A stretch of 64,000 nt of DNA from Hymenobacter mucosus (GCF_900188255.1 NZ_FZNS01000010.1:96697-160696), one strand, 5' to 3'; positions 18,372 through 27,829 are shown, counted from the first letter of the stretch. A program made the numbers and translations. The notes: generated from the letters alone by a model not told the origin.

Positions 18372-19526
18372 GTGAAACTCTATATCCTGCTCGGCCTGGG
18401 ACTACTTGCAGCACCAGCCGTTCACGCGCAACGCCGCGTTCAACCCCTTCCCGCCCAACTGCCCGCTTACTCACCGGCGGCCTCGTCGTCAGATCCGGCC
18501 GTTGGCCCGGCTGGCTTCCATACTGGCGGGTACACCAACCAAGGCCAGCACTTTACCGTGTCGCGCCTGGCCCCGCCGCCGCCGCCGACGCCCCCCGGGG
18601 CTACGGCAACTACGTTAGATATTGCCGTTTCGGATAGCTCAACAACGTATCTGGTGTTTCCGGGCTCTGTGTCGCTGGTCGACGTGGGGATGATGGATAA
18701 CTACCTCGTGAAGATTGAAGCCAACTCGGTTTTCATCCGCGCCCGCAAGAAAGTATCGCCGCCTACGCCCATCATGGTGCGCCACGGCAGCAAGTATTGG
18801 ATTGGGCGTCTGGTGACGGTGAAGCGGCCGGTCCTCACGCTGTATGACTTCACGAAACCTGGGGCGTTAAACCCGCCCCCCGCTCCGGCTACGCTGTCGG
18901 GGGCGGATTTGCTGGGCAGCCCGGATGCCATTATCGGGGACGTGCAGGTAGATCTGAGCGGTGACGTTCAATCAACGGCCGGGGGGATGCAGACCGGCAC
19001 TGGCGCCGTGCTGCAGGAATCCTCGACCGGCGTTGGCCCCGACAATGAGCTGGCCATGGACCGCGCCGCCAGCAAGAAAGCGCGCATCAATGCCATGCTG
19101 CGCCGCCTGGATCAGTACCGGGAGGAAATCAACAGCGTGGCCGTGGTCGACAACCGCCTGTCTTTTTCCCTCTGCAATGTTCGTAACGACAAGCAGTTTA
19201 CCTACCTGCGCTTTAAGCTGGTCAACTCCTCCAGCATTGACTACCAGGTAGACTTTGCTGATTTCACGCTGGTCGAAAACGACAAAAAACGCTTCCTCGG
19301 CAAAAAACGCAACGAGGCCCGGCGTCCGATGATGCCGGCTGGAGGCCACCCCAACCAGCGCGTGAAAGGCAATTCTACCGGTTATATCTATTACGCCGTG
19401 CCCCTGTATGCGGCCACGGATGAGGGCCACCTGGCAGTAGGCCTACGGGAATTGAGCGGTGCCCGGGCCATCCAGCTGCGCGTGCCCAGCCGCGTGATCA
19501 ACACTGCTTCCACCTTTATCCAGTAA
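18372..19526 (+). CDS. traN: TraN-like conjugation protein (DUF4138, VirB9 type)
   Basis: GTG at 18372 gives a signal peptide (KLYILLGLGLLAAPAVHAQ) that the upstream start at 18336 would blur. The 384-residue product has a Pro-rich linker, then a beta domain (TTYLVFPGSVSLVDVGMMDNYLVKIEANSVFIRARK) typical of the DUF4138/TraN family, which corresponds to VirB9 in the outer-membrane core complex. A second domain with VDNRLSFSLCNVRNDKQFTYLRFKLVNSSSIDYQVDF is also characteristic. In the reference CTnDOT order TraN follows TraM; here TraN comes first, with traM 6 bases downstream. Confidence 0.85.
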   Translation: MKLYILLGLGLLAAPAVHAQRRVQPLPAQLPAYSPAASSSDPAVGPAGFHTGGYTNQGQHFTVSRLAPPPPPTPPGATATTLDIAVSDSSTTYLVFPGSVSLVDVGMMDNYLVKIEANSVFIRARKKVSPPTPIMVRHGSKYWIGRLVTVKRPVLTLYDFTKPGALNPPPAPATLSGADLLGSPDAIIGDVQVDLSGDVQSTAGGMQTGTGAVLQESSTGVGPDNELAMDRAASKKARINAMLRRLDQYREEINSVAVVDNRLSFSLCNVRNDKQFTYLRFKLVNSSSIDYQVDFADFTLVENDKKRFLGKKRNEARRPMMPAGGHPNQRVKGNSTGYIYYAVPLYAATDEGHLAVGLRELSGARAIQLRVPSRVINTASTFIQ

Positions 19527-19532
19527 GCTGCT

Positions 19533-21167
19533 ATGGATACTATCGAAAATATGTCTCCCATTGGTGGTTCCAGCACGCCGCCTTCTACCCCGCCGCCCGC
19601 TTCAGCCCCGGAGTCTGCCGCCGTAGAACCCGCTGCCGGCGCTGGCGAAGCTGCTGCACCGGCCGGGCCGGAGAAACCAGCTAAGGAAAAGGTCGATTGG
19701 GGCCAAAAGCTGCTTGACAACAAGATTACGGTGGGTATTGTCCTGGCCGTGCTCATTCTGGCCGGCGTAGCCGGTATCTGGTTTTCACTGGAAAACGAGG
19801 CTGCTGCCCAGGCACCTTTGGCGGCGGCTTCCACGGAGCAGATGGATGCCCTGACCAGTGACCCCACTCCGCCCGAAACGAAAGAGCCGATTGCAGCCGT
19901 CGACCAGGCAATGGCGGAAGAAGCTCGCCCCGTTCAGGAGGAACTGACCCCGGAGCAGCTGATGGTGCAGCAAAACCAGCCTAAGCCCAATGAGGAGCCC
20001 CAGCTAACCCCGGCTGAGCAGGCGGCGAACCGGGCCAAGTACGCGGAGGCAGCCCGCGCGGCCAATACCGAGCAGGTGCAGGAAACCCGCCGCGACCCTT
20101 CCACTGGCCAGTACAGCCAGCAGACGGCCACCCGTCAGCGGGTACCGGTCAGCAATGGTTCAGCTCCTCGCCGGCAGGAATGGTCTGCTACCTCGACCGG
20201 CAACATGAACCAGGCCAGCTACACTCCGCCACGGCCGACCCGCGACAGAGACGGAACACCCTTTGAAACCAACGACGAAATCAACATGATGCTCCAGAAC
20301 CTGCCGAAAGGGGTGCACGACAACTATGAGCGCATGACGGGCCGGCGTTTCCGCCCTCTGCTGGCCAGCCAGCAACAGCAGGTTGGGGAGGCTGATAAGC
20401 GCCGAGCGGAAATGGCTTACATCCCCGGTATGGACGGCTTCAATACGGTTCGCTACCGGGGCAGCAATGCCAATGCAGCGGATGAGGAATTGATCATGCC
20501 CGATGTTTTTTACCGCTGCAGCATCCAGGGCACTCAGCTGGTCCGCACGGGCTCAGTGGTGATGTTGCGTCTTTCGGAAGAAGCCACATTCGGCGGTGTC
20601 ACGTTCCCCCGCAACATGGTATTCTCTGCGCTGGCCTCGGTGGAAAGCAACCGGGTTACGCTGACCATTGACCGGCTGGGACAGTACAAGGTGGGCGTAG
20701 AAGTCTACAACTACAGCTACATGCCCGGCATCATGATTGACCCGGCCAAGCGGGTGAAGCCCCAGGGCCAGGAAGGCATTGCCGGCTCGATGATGCAGTC
20801 CGGCACCCAGGAAATCAGCACTGCTATTCTGCAAAGCTCCCAGGCAGCCAACTCTTGGAAAGGCATTGCTGGGCGGGCCGGCGTTACGATGCTTGGCCGC
20901 CTGCCCCGGGGTGGGGTGCGCCTGCGCGACGTGACCCTGCCGGATGGCTACCCGGTGCTCCTCACGCGCACGGGGAAAAGCTCCGCTGGCAGCGCTTACC
21001 AACAAGGCGGCCTGATGCAGCCCAGTGGCCTAATGGGTCAGGACGGCAACCCCATGCAGAGCCCCCTGATGCAGGGCGTCGGCCAGGGTGGCTATCCCAG
21101 CCAGCCCGGCTACGATAACCTGCCCCCGGCCTACGCTCAGCCCCAGAGCCAGGGTCAGCGCCGCTAA
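19533..21167 (+). CDS. traM: TraM-like conjugation protein (VirB10 type)
   Basis: The 544-residue protein has a Pro/Ala-rich N-terminus, one membrane segment at about residues 66-88 (KITVGIVLAVLILAGVAGIWFS), a long Glu/Gln-rich periplasmic linker and a C-terminal beta-barrel-like domain (FYRCSIQGTQLVRTGSVVMLRLSEEA, ATFGGVTFPRNMVFSALASV) that marks TraM. VirB10-like proteins span the envelope and sense ATP hydrolysis. The end is Gln/Gly/Pro-rich. It is followed by a 120-base spacer and the signal-peptide-bearing DUF4141-like gene. Confidence 0.85.
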   Translation: MDTIENMSPIGGSSTPPSTPPPASAPESAAVEPAAGAGEAAAPAGPEKPAKEKVDWGQKLLDNKITVGIVLAVLILAGVAGIWFSLENEAAAQAPLAAASTEQMDALTSDPTPPETKEPIAAVDQAMAEEARPVQEELTPEQLMVQQNQPKPNEEPQLTPAEQAANRAKYAEAARAANTEQVQETRRDPSTGQYSQQTATRQRVPVSNGSAPRRQEWSATSTGNMNQASYTPPRPTRDRDGTPFETNDEINMMLQNLPKGVHDNYERMTGRRFRPLLASQQQQVGEADKRRAEMAYIPGMDGFNTVRYRGSNANAADEELIMPDVFYRCSIQGTQLVRTGSVVMLRLSEEATFGGVTFPRNMVFSALASVESNRVTLTIDRLGQYKVGVEVYNYSYMPGIMIDPAKRVKPQGQEGIAGSMMQSGTQEISTAILQSSQAANSWKGIAGRAGVTMLGRLPRGGVRLRDVTLPDGYPVLLTRTGKSSAGSAYQQGGLMQPSGLMGQDGNPMQSPLMQGVGQGGYPSQPGYDNLPPAYAQPQSQGQRR

Positions 21168-21287
21168 TACGCTCCATGCTTTACCCTGCTTTCGGCTGTT
21201 TCGGCTTGCCCTATCCTAGGCGGCCCGTGAGTAGCGACAAGCCGAGCCATCGGAGGCAGTTTTTTTTCACTTTCAACCCCTTTACCT

Positions 21288-22196
21288 ATGAGAAAAACAT
21301 ATAAGCATGCCCTGATGGCGCTCTGCTGCGGGGTCGTGCTAACCTCGGCTCCCCGGCCCGCTGCCGCGCAGTTCCTGACCACTGACGTTCCCCACATCGG
21401 GGTTCAGGTAGCGGAATTTGCCAAGAAGGCGCAGGACTGGCTGAAGCACCTGGAGAATTTCCGGGTCGTGCAGGACGCGCGCAACATTGCCTCCACGGCA
21501 AAGGATATTTCCGGCCGAATCCGGGATATAACCGGCGAAGTGCGGGGCCTGACGGAAGATGGCCTGAACCTGCAGAAGCAGATCCGGGAAGATCTGAAGA
21601 AAGTAGCCGCGGTGAAGGACCTGAAAATCTCCAACATGCGGGATTTGAAAACCCTCGTCACCAATCTGGCTAACCTGAATCTGGGCCACGCGTTGCCCTC
21701 CGTTGGCCAGGGCAACCGCTTTGGTCAGCTGCTGGCTTCGGCTACCGACAACGATGCCAAGCAGGTGAAGGAGATGTACAACTTCGTATCGAGCACGTCC
21801 GGTACGCGCCGGAATGTGCTGGAAATGCAGTCGCAGAAGGAACTGGCTACGCTCAATACCCTGGCGCTGGAAAACAGTAACCAGCAGGAGAAGGTAGCTA
21901 TGGCCTTCCGCTACAAGCGCATGGCTGATGAGTTGTCTGAGCAAGCCGTTGAGCTGCAGGACGGCCTGAACACCCAAGGTAAGTTCTCCATGACCGACGG
22001 GGAACGGGTGCTGGCCCAGGACCGGGCGGCGCATAACATGGCGCAGGCTCAGGAATACCGGGAAAAGGCGGAAACGCTGCTTGCGGCTTCCGCCGTCAAG
22101 GGGCCGACCCAACTGGCCACCGAACAGGTCGTGCAGGATCAGGTATTTGTGGCCTCTATGCAGGGAATGCTGGAAAGCCAGCACCCCGGCTATTAA
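21288..22196 (+). CDS. Periplasmic coiled-coil conjugation protein (TraI/DUF4141-like, VirB5-like role)
   Basis: The 302-residue product has a signal peptide (HALMALCCGVVLTSAPRPAAAQF) and then an almost fully helical periplasmic domain. WLKHLENFRVVQDARNIASTAKDISGRIRDITGEV at the N-terminal end is the recognisable part of the DUF4141 family, called TraI in Bacteroidota conjugative transposons, and comparable to VirB5/TrbJ. It is preceded by a pyrimidine-rich leader (TTTTTTTTCACTTTCAACC). It lies in the tra operon between traM and a TraO-like barrel. Confidence 0.75.
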   Translation: MRKTYKHALMALCCGVVLTSAPRPAAAQFLTTDVPHIGVQVAEFAKKAQDWLKHLENFRVVQDARNIASTAKDISGRIRDITGEVRGLTEDGLNLQKQIREDLKKVAAVKDLKISNMRDLKTLVTNLANLNLGHALPSVGQGNRFGQLLASATDNDAKQVKEMYNFVSSTSGTRRNVLEMQSQKELATLNTLALENSNQQEKVAMAFRYKRMADELSEQAVELQDGLNTQGKFSMTDGERVLAQDRAAHNMAQAQEYREKAETLLAASAVKGPTQLATEQVVQDQVFVASMQGMLESQHPGY

Positions 22197-22253
22197 GCCG
22201 CTGCTCGACCAACCCTAGTCATTTAATCACCTTCAGGTACTAACTCTACTTCT

Positions 22254-22823
22254 ATGAACCCACTACTGCGCGTCGCCCTTATTGGCGCGGTTTGCATTGC
22301 GGGCCTGGGGCAGCCAATGGTGGCCCACGCTCAGCGTCAGGTTAAACACCTCAACAGCCTTACCGTGCAATACGGCAAGGCCTCGGAAGGCACGTACTAC
22401 CGCGCCGGTTATTCCCGATTCCTCTCCGACAAGGTACGGTTCGACGTAGTTGCGCTGCGTGAATCAGGCCGCGAGGATCACCCGAAAACCGGCCCCGATA
22501 CGCCGTACTATGGCTACGACTTTGGGGTAGGTATTGCGCCCAAGTTATTCCGAATTGGAGAGGCCGTGTACGTGCATCTGCCCGTGCAGCTGCACGGGCG
22601 CTACGACCGCATGACCCAAGCCACGGCTTCCAGCAGGGACGGCCACCGCGAGGTAACGCAGGGCTTTTCAGCGGGTCCGGAAGTTGGAGTATCGGCCGAT
22701 GTATACGTGACTAACTGGGTATCGCTCTCGGGCCAGGTATCACAAGGCTACCTGGCGTTTCGCCCCCCCGTAACTAGCTGGCCGCGCTACTTTGGGGGCG
22801 GGCTACGCTTCCACTTCCGCTAA
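22254..22823 (+). CDS. TraO-like outer-membrane beta-barrel
   Basis: The 189-residue protein has a signal peptide (ALIGAVCIAGLGQPMVAHAQ) and a short beta-barrel with alternating aromatic strands (GTYYRAGYSRFLSDKVRFDVVALRE, YYGYDFGVGIAPKLFRI, WPRYFGGGLRFHFR). It ends in Phe-Arg, close to the usual aromatic terminus of outer-membrane proteins. Size and place (last gene of the tra operon) fit the TraO family. A strong terminator follows 51 bases later. Confidence 0.7.
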   Translation: MNPLLRVALIGAVCIAGLGQPMVAHAQRQVKHLNSLTVQYGKASEGTYYRAGYSRFLSDKVRFDVVALRESGREDHPKTGPDTPYYGYDFGVGIAPKLFRIGEAVYVHLPVQLHGRYDRMTQATASSRDGHREVTQGFSAGPEVGVSADVYVTNWVSLSGQVSQGYLAFRPPVTSWPRYFGGGLRFHFR

Positions 22824-22873
22824 GGAATAGCTACCTTTACAGGGCTATGCAATAGCTTAACGGTACTGAATGG

Positions 22874-22909
22874 AAAAAGCCCCCTGAACGCCTGTTCAGG
22901 GGGCTTTTT
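22874..22909 (+). terminator. Terminator of the tra operon
   Basis: AAAAAGCCCCCTGAAC pairs perfectly with GTTCAGGGGGCTTTTT around a 4-base loop, and the T-run is included. It is the clearest Rho-independent terminator in the window. Confidence 0.9.
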
Positions 22910-22980
22910 GTGTTTAAATATCAACACGTTACCTGTGCGGCGGCTTGGAACTCCAGGCCGCTTTCTTTGTGCCCTTACTT

Positions 22981-23042
22981 GCAATTATATTTAATCGCTT
23001 TGTTCGGTGAATGTACCTACCTTCGCAACTATATTTAGTCGC
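22981..23042 (+). promoter_or_regulatory. Two 18-bp palindrome copies in tandem
   Basis: GCAATTATATTTAATCGC (22981-22998) and GCAACTATATTTAGTCGC (23025-23042) are 44 bases apart, start to start, upstream of the membrane-protein gene at 23107. This is a two-site promoter region like the one at 63767-63812. Confidence 0.6.
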
Positions 23043-23106
23043 AAAACAACTTACAGGCTTTTCCTATGAACTCAGCTCTTTCACCCTCAACCACCTAACC
23101 CCCGGT

Positions 23107-24120
23107 ATGGAAACGCAAGTACATCCAACCCCATCGGCCGCGCCGCCGGCCTTCGTGCCTTCCCACAACCGGAGTTGGCAGGATCAGGCACTCCCCGCCC
23201 CGCTTATCAGCTTTGACCAGGCGGAGGTTGTGGCCCTGGGCCTGCTCCGCCGGGAATCCGAAACCCACGCCCTCGTAGGCTTGGGGGTTGCCCAGGTAGT
23301 GGCCACTCTGGACGCCGCCGGCATTACAACCAGCCTGCTGCTGCTCTCCGGCCGGGGTACGATCGTTCCGGATATCGTGCTGCAGACCAGCCCCGAAGAA
23401 GCCGCCCGCTTTGATGCGCTGCACGCGGAAGTTCTCTGCGGACCGCAGCCTGCCGATACGGAAGGTGCGACCTGGTTGCGGCAACGCCGACTGGCCCACC
23501 TGCGCCTGCTGGCCATGGCGGGCGAATCGGCGCAGGTATTCCTGCCCGACCTCGACGCCAGCTGGCAGCCGGCCAGCGGTCAACCCATTGGCCAACCCTC
23601 GATGCTGCGTTGGCTGCTACAGTCAACGCCTTTGCTGCTGGTGGGAGCCGTGGCAATGGTGGTCTATATCTACAATGCCGGCGCTAACCCGGATCTATGG
23701 CCCCTGTTTCTGCTGCCGCTACTCGGTGCATGGGCCTTCGGGGGCTTATTGTTCTACCGCTTGTCGGCTTATCGGCAATCTGTGGCTCAGGCCTGGATGG
23801 CTCGCCCGGCCCGGCTGCGTCCGGACTCGTTGAAGGTAGCCCAAAACCTGGCGCGGCGGCCCTGGGTGCTGCTCTACCTGCCGGTCCTGCTGGTGCTGGT
23901 AGCCTTCATTGCCCTGATGGTTCTGCTGGCCAATTCCGTCCTCATCACGATCAGCGCCATGACGCTGCCGGTGTCGTTGGCTTTGGCATCGCTGCTGGCC
24001 CTGACCTACGCGATTGGGCGGCGCTACCTGAATGAAACTCGTGAACAAGTGCAGCTGCTGCCGGCCCCCCTGCTGCCGGTAAATCTGGACGAGTTATGGC
24101 TTTCCTACCTCTACTACTAA
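23107..24120 (+). CDS. Membrane protein of unknown function (337 aa)
   Basis: The ATG at 23107 is used because the longer ORF from 23011 would begin within the palindrome region. The first 190 residues are a soluble domain with VALGLLRRESETHALVGLGVAQVVATLDAAGITT. Then about four membrane segments follow (LLLVGAVAMVVYIYN, LWPLFLLPLLGAWAFGGLLFY, WVLLYLPVLLVLVAFIALMVLLANSVL and ISAMTLPVSLALASLLALTYAIG). No family is recognised. It probably forms one transcript with the next two small membrane-protein genes. Confidence 0.65.
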   Translation: METQVHPTPSAAPPAFVPSHNRSWQDQALPAPLISFDQAEVVALGLLRRESETHALVGLGVAQVVATLDAAGITTSLLLLSGRGTIVPDIVLQTSPEEAARFDALHAEVLCGPQPADTEGATWLRQRRLAHLRLLAMAGESAQVFLPDLDASWQPASGQPIGQPSMLRWLLQSTPLLLVGAVAMVVYIYNAGANPDLWPLFLLPLLGAWAFGGLLFYRLSAYRQSVAQAWMARPARLRPDSLKVAQNLARRPWVLLYLPVLLVLVAFIALMVLLANSVLITISAMTLPVSLALASLLALTYAIGRRYLNETREQVQLLPAPLLPVNLDELWLSYLYY

Positions 24121-24133
24121 CTCGGTGGTTGTG

Positions 24134-24430
24134 ATGAATCAGTCCATTCTCTCTGCCGCTCCGGTTCGTGAACCGCTGGCCGCCCGCTGCTCCCGACTGC
24201 TACTGCGCCTTCGTCAGGCCTCCCACCGCCCAACTGCCACGCCTTCATTTACGCCCGACTACGCGAGTTTCCGGCCCCGGGCCTACCGGCCCTACCCCCC
24301 GCACCTGCGGGGGGCACGGCATCGTCGCTCGTACTGGCGCCGCACTCGTCGCGCCCTGGGCGTGGCCATTCTGATCGTGCTGGCAATTTCAATGGTCACG
24401 CTCGCCTGCGGCCACTTGCTGTCGGTCTGA
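24134..24430 (+). CDS. Small basic protein with one C-terminal membrane segment
   Basis: ATG at 24134 gives 98 residues. The N-terminal two thirds are Arg/Pro-rich (SFRPRAYRPYPPHLRGARHRRSYWRR) and the last part is a single membrane segment (ALGVAILIVLAISMVTLACG). It starts 13 bases after the stop of the preceding gene, and its own stop overlaps the next start (TGATG). It is not similar to anything I know. Confidence 0.5.
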   Translation: MNQSILSAAPVREPLAARCSRLLLRLRQASHRPTATPSFTPDYASFRPRAYRPYPPHLRGARHRRSYWRRTRRALGVAILIVLAISMVTLACGHLLSV

Positions 24431-24537
24431 TGCACTTACTCCGATACGCCCTCCAGGCCGCACTTCTATGCGGCTTAGTACTGGTGCTGGTGCCTTACTG
24501 CACGTGGCGGGTGCTGGCAGCAGCTCCCCGCTCCTGA
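24430..24537 (+). CDS. Candidate 35-residue membrane peptide
   Basis: The ATG at 24430 overlaps the TGA of the upstream gene (TGATG), a coupling arrangement. The product MHLLRYALQAALLCGLVLVL and a short tail (VPYCTWRVLAAAPRS) make one membrane helix. It is too short for most gene finders. The coupling and hydrophobicity support it; there is no homology evidence. Confidence 0.35.
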   Translation: MHLLRYALQAALLCGLVLVLVPYCTWRVLAAAPRS

Positions 24538-24571
24538 TCTGTCCCTTTCAATTCCTTTCAATTGGCTTACG

Positions 24572-27106
24572 ATGAAACTTTTTACCAAAGCCCTCGGGCT
24601 GCTCCTGCTGCTTATCAATTGCACCTTTCAGGCCCACGGAATGGCTCGGGTCCCACCGGATTCTGCTATCCACCTGCCGGCCGGAATGGCTCGCTGCAAC
24701 CAGGTAACTATCGCCTGGAAGTCAACCGCGGCTGATACTGCCCTGTACAAGGGTAAAAGGAGCCTGCTGGTATTGCAGGCCGTTTCCACTGCTACCGCAG
24801 CACCGGAGGCTCAATCAGGTACTTCATACATTCCCAGTTCGTTTTTCGGTGCTGGCCAGCAGCTTGGTCCTGGGCAATTTGTCGTGTATGCCGATACGGG
24901 GCATGTAGCCACAATCAGCGGACTGCAGCCCAATACAGCATATCGGGCGGATGTCATCGCGTACTACGATTCCATCACATTTATGATGGGTTCTCTCCAT
25001 TACGCGAATCCAGACCCAGCAGTAATCGATACAAGCGTATCGCTGTATTTCACCACGCCTGGCTGCTCGACTTCTACTCCGCCAACCCGGGGAGCATCAG
25101 GTGCTTCGGCTAATGTTATCGACTGTTCTACCGCTACGCTGACCGTTAACCGGGGCAATGGGGATGGAAGGCTTATGGTGATCCAGCGGGTGCCTAGTGG
25201 GTCCCTTGGTGCATTCCTCAGCACAGAGCCCCAAAGTGGACAGTTTTACTTTCCCAATAACCTTTACGGCCGAGGGCAATCACTTGGCCCGGATGCGTAT
25301 GCCGTGGCCCTGGGGGCGGATTCCACAACGACACTCTATGGCCTGATCCCAGGGGAGCGTTACAAGTTTGTGGCCTACGAATACCTGAACGAGCGCGACG
25401 GTGCCGGTGCCAATACCAATGCCAACCCTGGCTATGCTGCTCCGGTTGATACGGCGTACTTCGATGTTCCGCTATGCGGCACTACGGAGCCCCAGACTGC
25501 AGCTACAAACTTGGTGCAGACCGACACTACGGCTACTACTATCCGCATTACCTGGACTAATGGCAGCGGCACCGGCAGGATTGTGGTACTCAGCCCGCTG
25601 ACCAACATTGGGGGCTTGCTACTCCCAACTCAGAATACGGTGTATCCAGCTGCCGCATTTGGGCAGGGTGGCCAGACTCGTCCCGGGGCATTCGTTGTCT
25701 ACAACGGCAGGGACAGCGCGGCCACTATCACTAACCTGCAGCCAGATACCTACTATCAGGCCCAAGTCTATGAATACAATGAGGCCGCCGACGGAACGCC
25801 AACCTACTTGCTGAGCCAGGCACCCGCGTACGGCTTGGTCAAAACTTATCCGGCTCCAGCAGCAGTTGCGCCCAGTAAGATTCGGTTTCACTTTTCAGAG
25901 CCCTTTACTTACTACGATGGTATTACGCTTATTTCCTGGAAGCCCGGCACCGGCACCCATTATTTGATTCTGGCCCAAGAGGTACGCCCCGGCCGGGGGC
26001 CTTTGTTTCAGCCAGTTGATGGCACATTCTATAACCAGCGTACCAATAACGATATGACTCCTGCCTCGCGTTTGAGCGGAAGCACTTACCTTCTTTCGAG
26101 AAAAGCTTATACAAGCGCCAGTGACACGCTTATTTACCTGCGTAACGCTAGCATGGGCCATGAATATGAAATGGCCGTGGTTGAGTACGTGCTGGATGGT
26201 AATGGCCTGCCTGTCTACACCAGCAGCACGCCCATGAACTTCCGCACCGGCCGCTTCGCTCCGAGTCTGAAAGGTTCGTTGGTCAATAATGAGCCAAACC
26301 TACGCTTCAGTGTTAGCGCCCAGTACCACTCTGACTATTTCCAGATTTATGCCTCGGAGGACAACACCCGCTTTACAAGCGTAGGCACACGAATTCCGGT
26401 AACGCAGGATAGCGTTATGAGCAGCGTGAGCCTCACCCAAAATTTGTCGCTTATCACCGTCCCAACTTACTACCGGGTTGAGCTGCATCACCGCGACGGG
26501 GAGCATGTATACTCGAATACGTTACTGCTGACTCCTTCCAAGCCGTTGCCGGTTGAGCTGATTCGGTTTACCGGCCGCCTGGGCGCCGGTAACCAGGCGA
26601 CGCTTAATTGGGCTACTGCCTCTGAGAAGAACAGTGCCTATTTCGAGGTGGAGCGCAGCACGGATGGTCAGCGTTTCGTGGTGGCGGGCCGCGCCAATGC
26701 CGCTGGCACGTCGACCCAGCAGCGCTCCTACGAGCTGCTGGACCCCCAGCCTATTAGCCAGCTTACCTACTACCGCCTGCATCAGGTAGATCTGGACGGC
26801 TCGAATACTTACTCCAGTGTAATCACGCTGCGGCCCGGTCCGCTGGATCTGCAGCTGTCCGTTTGGCCCAACCCGGCAACCACGGGCCAGCGGGCTCAAT
26901 TGCGCCTGAGCGGTCTGCGGGAGCTGGCCAGCCCGGTGCAAGTAACCATTCGCTCGGTCCTGGGCCAGGTGGTACGCCAGCAGACCCTCGCGGCCGCGCC
27001 GGTAGTTGACTGGAGCTGGTCCCTGGCCGGCTACTCGCCCGGCCTGTACCTGGTTGAAGTGCAGACCAGCGCCGGCCGTCAGGTGCAGCGTTTGCAGGTT
27101 CAGTAA
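24572..27106 (+). CDS. Large secreted T9SS protein with fibronectin-III-like repeats
   Basis: The 844-residue protein has a signal peptide (LFTKALGLLLLLINCTFQAHG), then four related domains of about 110-130 residues. The shared plan is a strand such as TTATTIRITWTNGSG, a loop with P..G..Y.....FG.GQ.LGPG.FVVY and the ending T.SGLQPNTAYRADVIAYY. This is the fibronectin type III-like arrangement common in Cytophagales surface proteins. A PVELIRFTGRLGAGNQATLNWATASEKNSAYFEVERSTDG block precedes the C-terminal type IX sorting domain (SVWPNPATTGQ, GLYLVEVQTSAGRQVQRLQVQ). It is predicted to be exported by T9SS and surface-attached or released. This cargo gene sits between tra and mob genes. Confidence 0.8.
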   Translation: MKLFTKALGLLLLLINCTFQAHGMARVPPDSAIHLPAGMARCNQVTIAWKSTAADTALYKGKRSLLVLQAVSTATAAPEAQSGTSYIPSSFFGAGQQLGPGQFVVYADTGHVATISGLQPNTAYRADVIAYYDSITFMMGSLHYANPDPAVIDTSVSLYFTTPGCSTSTPPTRGASGASANVIDCSTATLTVNRGNGDGRLMVIQRVPSGSLGAFLSTEPQSGQFYFPNNLYGRGQSLGPDAYAVALGADSTTTLYGLIPGERYKFVAYEYLNERDGAGANTNANPGYAAPVDTAYFDVPLCGTTEPQTAATNLVQTDTTATTIRITWTNGSGTGRIVVLSPLTNIGGLLLPTQNTVYPAAAFGQGGQTRPGAFVVYNGRDSAATITNLQPDTYYQAQVYEYNEAADGTPTYLLSQAPAYGLVKTYPAPAAVAPSKIRFHFSEPFTYYDGITLISWKPGTGTHYLILAQEVRPGRGPLFQPVDGTFYNQRTNNDMTPASRLSGSTYLLSRKAYTSASDTLIYLRNASMGHEYEMAVVEYVLDGNGLPVYTSSTPMNFRTGRFAPSLKGSLVNNEPNLRFSVSAQYHSDYFQIYASEDNTRFTSVGTRIPVTQDSVMSSVSLTQNLSLITVPTYYRVELHHRDGEHVYSNTLLLTPSKPLPVELIRFTGRLGAGNQATLNWATASEKNSAYFEVERSTDGQRFVVAGRANAAGTSTQQRSYELLDPQPISQLTYYRLHQVDLDGSNTYSSVITLRPGPLDLQLSVWPNPATTGQRAQLRLSGLRELASPVQVTIRSVLGQVVRQQTLAAAPVVDWSWSLAGYSPGLYLVEVQTSAGRQVQRLQVQ

Positions 27107-27128
27107 CGCTGCAGTTTGCCAGTAAGCA

Positions 27129-27158
27129 AAAGGGCCGCCCTACATGGGGCGGCCCTTT
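27129..27158. terminator. Bidirectional terminator
   Basis: AAAGGGCCGCCC and GGGGCGGCCCTTT pair around a 5-base loop between the convergent T9SS gene and the JAMM-like gene. Confidence 0.8.
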
Positions 27159-27178
27159 CTTATTTGCACTCTACTGGC

Positions 27179-27829
27179 CTACACCTCCAGCGTGGGCTCC
27201 TGCAGCACGGTGTGGGTAAATGGAATGCCCAGTTCGCGCAGAAACCCTGGCATTAACTCTCCTAGCCTGGCATTAGCCTGCCGCAAGGCCTCTGCCTGCA
27301 GCACCTGATTAGCCTCCGGGTCCAGTCCCGGCAAGTCAGGGCCCTTGAATTGCGCGCCAATCAGGCTTTGCTGCCGCTGCATGTACTCTACGCAGGCTTC
27401 GTACTTCCAGCCACCCTTGGGGCGGGTGATGCTTACTACCTGCGCCGGATTGCTACCCTGCACCACGCGCAATTCCGCCACGTCCAGCTCGTGTGCTTGT
27501 ACCACGTCTACCCAGCTGATAAACGAGCCGTCCGGGTGATTATGCGTGATGATGCCCCCGCGCGCTAACACCTTATGGGCGGCCGTCAGCTGGACGCCTC
27601 TTTCCGTACCCTTAATGCGGGCCAGTTCCACTCCCTGCGGGGAATAGATAAACCCTACTTCAAAGCTGTAGTCAGCCAGCTGCTTTTCTACCGACCATAG
27701 CCGATGCCGAAAACCTGGGGCTGGGGAAGCAACAATGCTTCTTACGTCAAACGCGGCGAGTGCCCGCTTCACTGCGGCCCGCTCTAACTTGGCGGCGGTG
27801 CCGTTTCTCGTACTTTTTTTGGTACTCAT
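27179..27829 (-). CDS. JAMM/MPN-like putative metalloprotease
   Basis: The 216-residue product has a Lys/Arg-rich start, then a segment with a strand-helix pattern and THNHPDGSFISWVDVVQA at about residue 95. This is an HxH motif followed by Ser and Asp, as in JAMM/MPN metalloproteases and RadC. The spacing from the second His to Asp is one residue shorter than canonical JAMM, so metal binding is probable but not certain. Glu residues upstream (FEVGFIYSPQGVELARIKG) could supply the catalytic acid. It stands alone between terminators. JAMM domains in mobile elements often occur in proteins transferred with DNA; whether this is one is inference. Confidence 0.6.
   Translation of the reverse strand: MSTKKSTRNGTAAKLERAAVKRALAAFDVRSIVASPAPGFRHRLWSVEKQLADYSFEVGFIYSPQGVELARIKGTERGVQLTAAHKVLARGGIITHNHPDGSFISWVDVVQAHELDVAELRVVQGSNPAQVVSITRPKGGWKYEACVEYMQRQQSLIGAQFKGPDLPGLDPEANQVLQAEALRQANARLGELMPGFLRELGIPFTHTVLQEPTLEV

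Noticed and set aside
24430..24537. tRNA gene search in spacers, including 24431-24571 and 63813-64000
   Set aside because: No cloverleaf with a T-loop GTTCRA could be seen; no tRNA or rRNA gene is reported.
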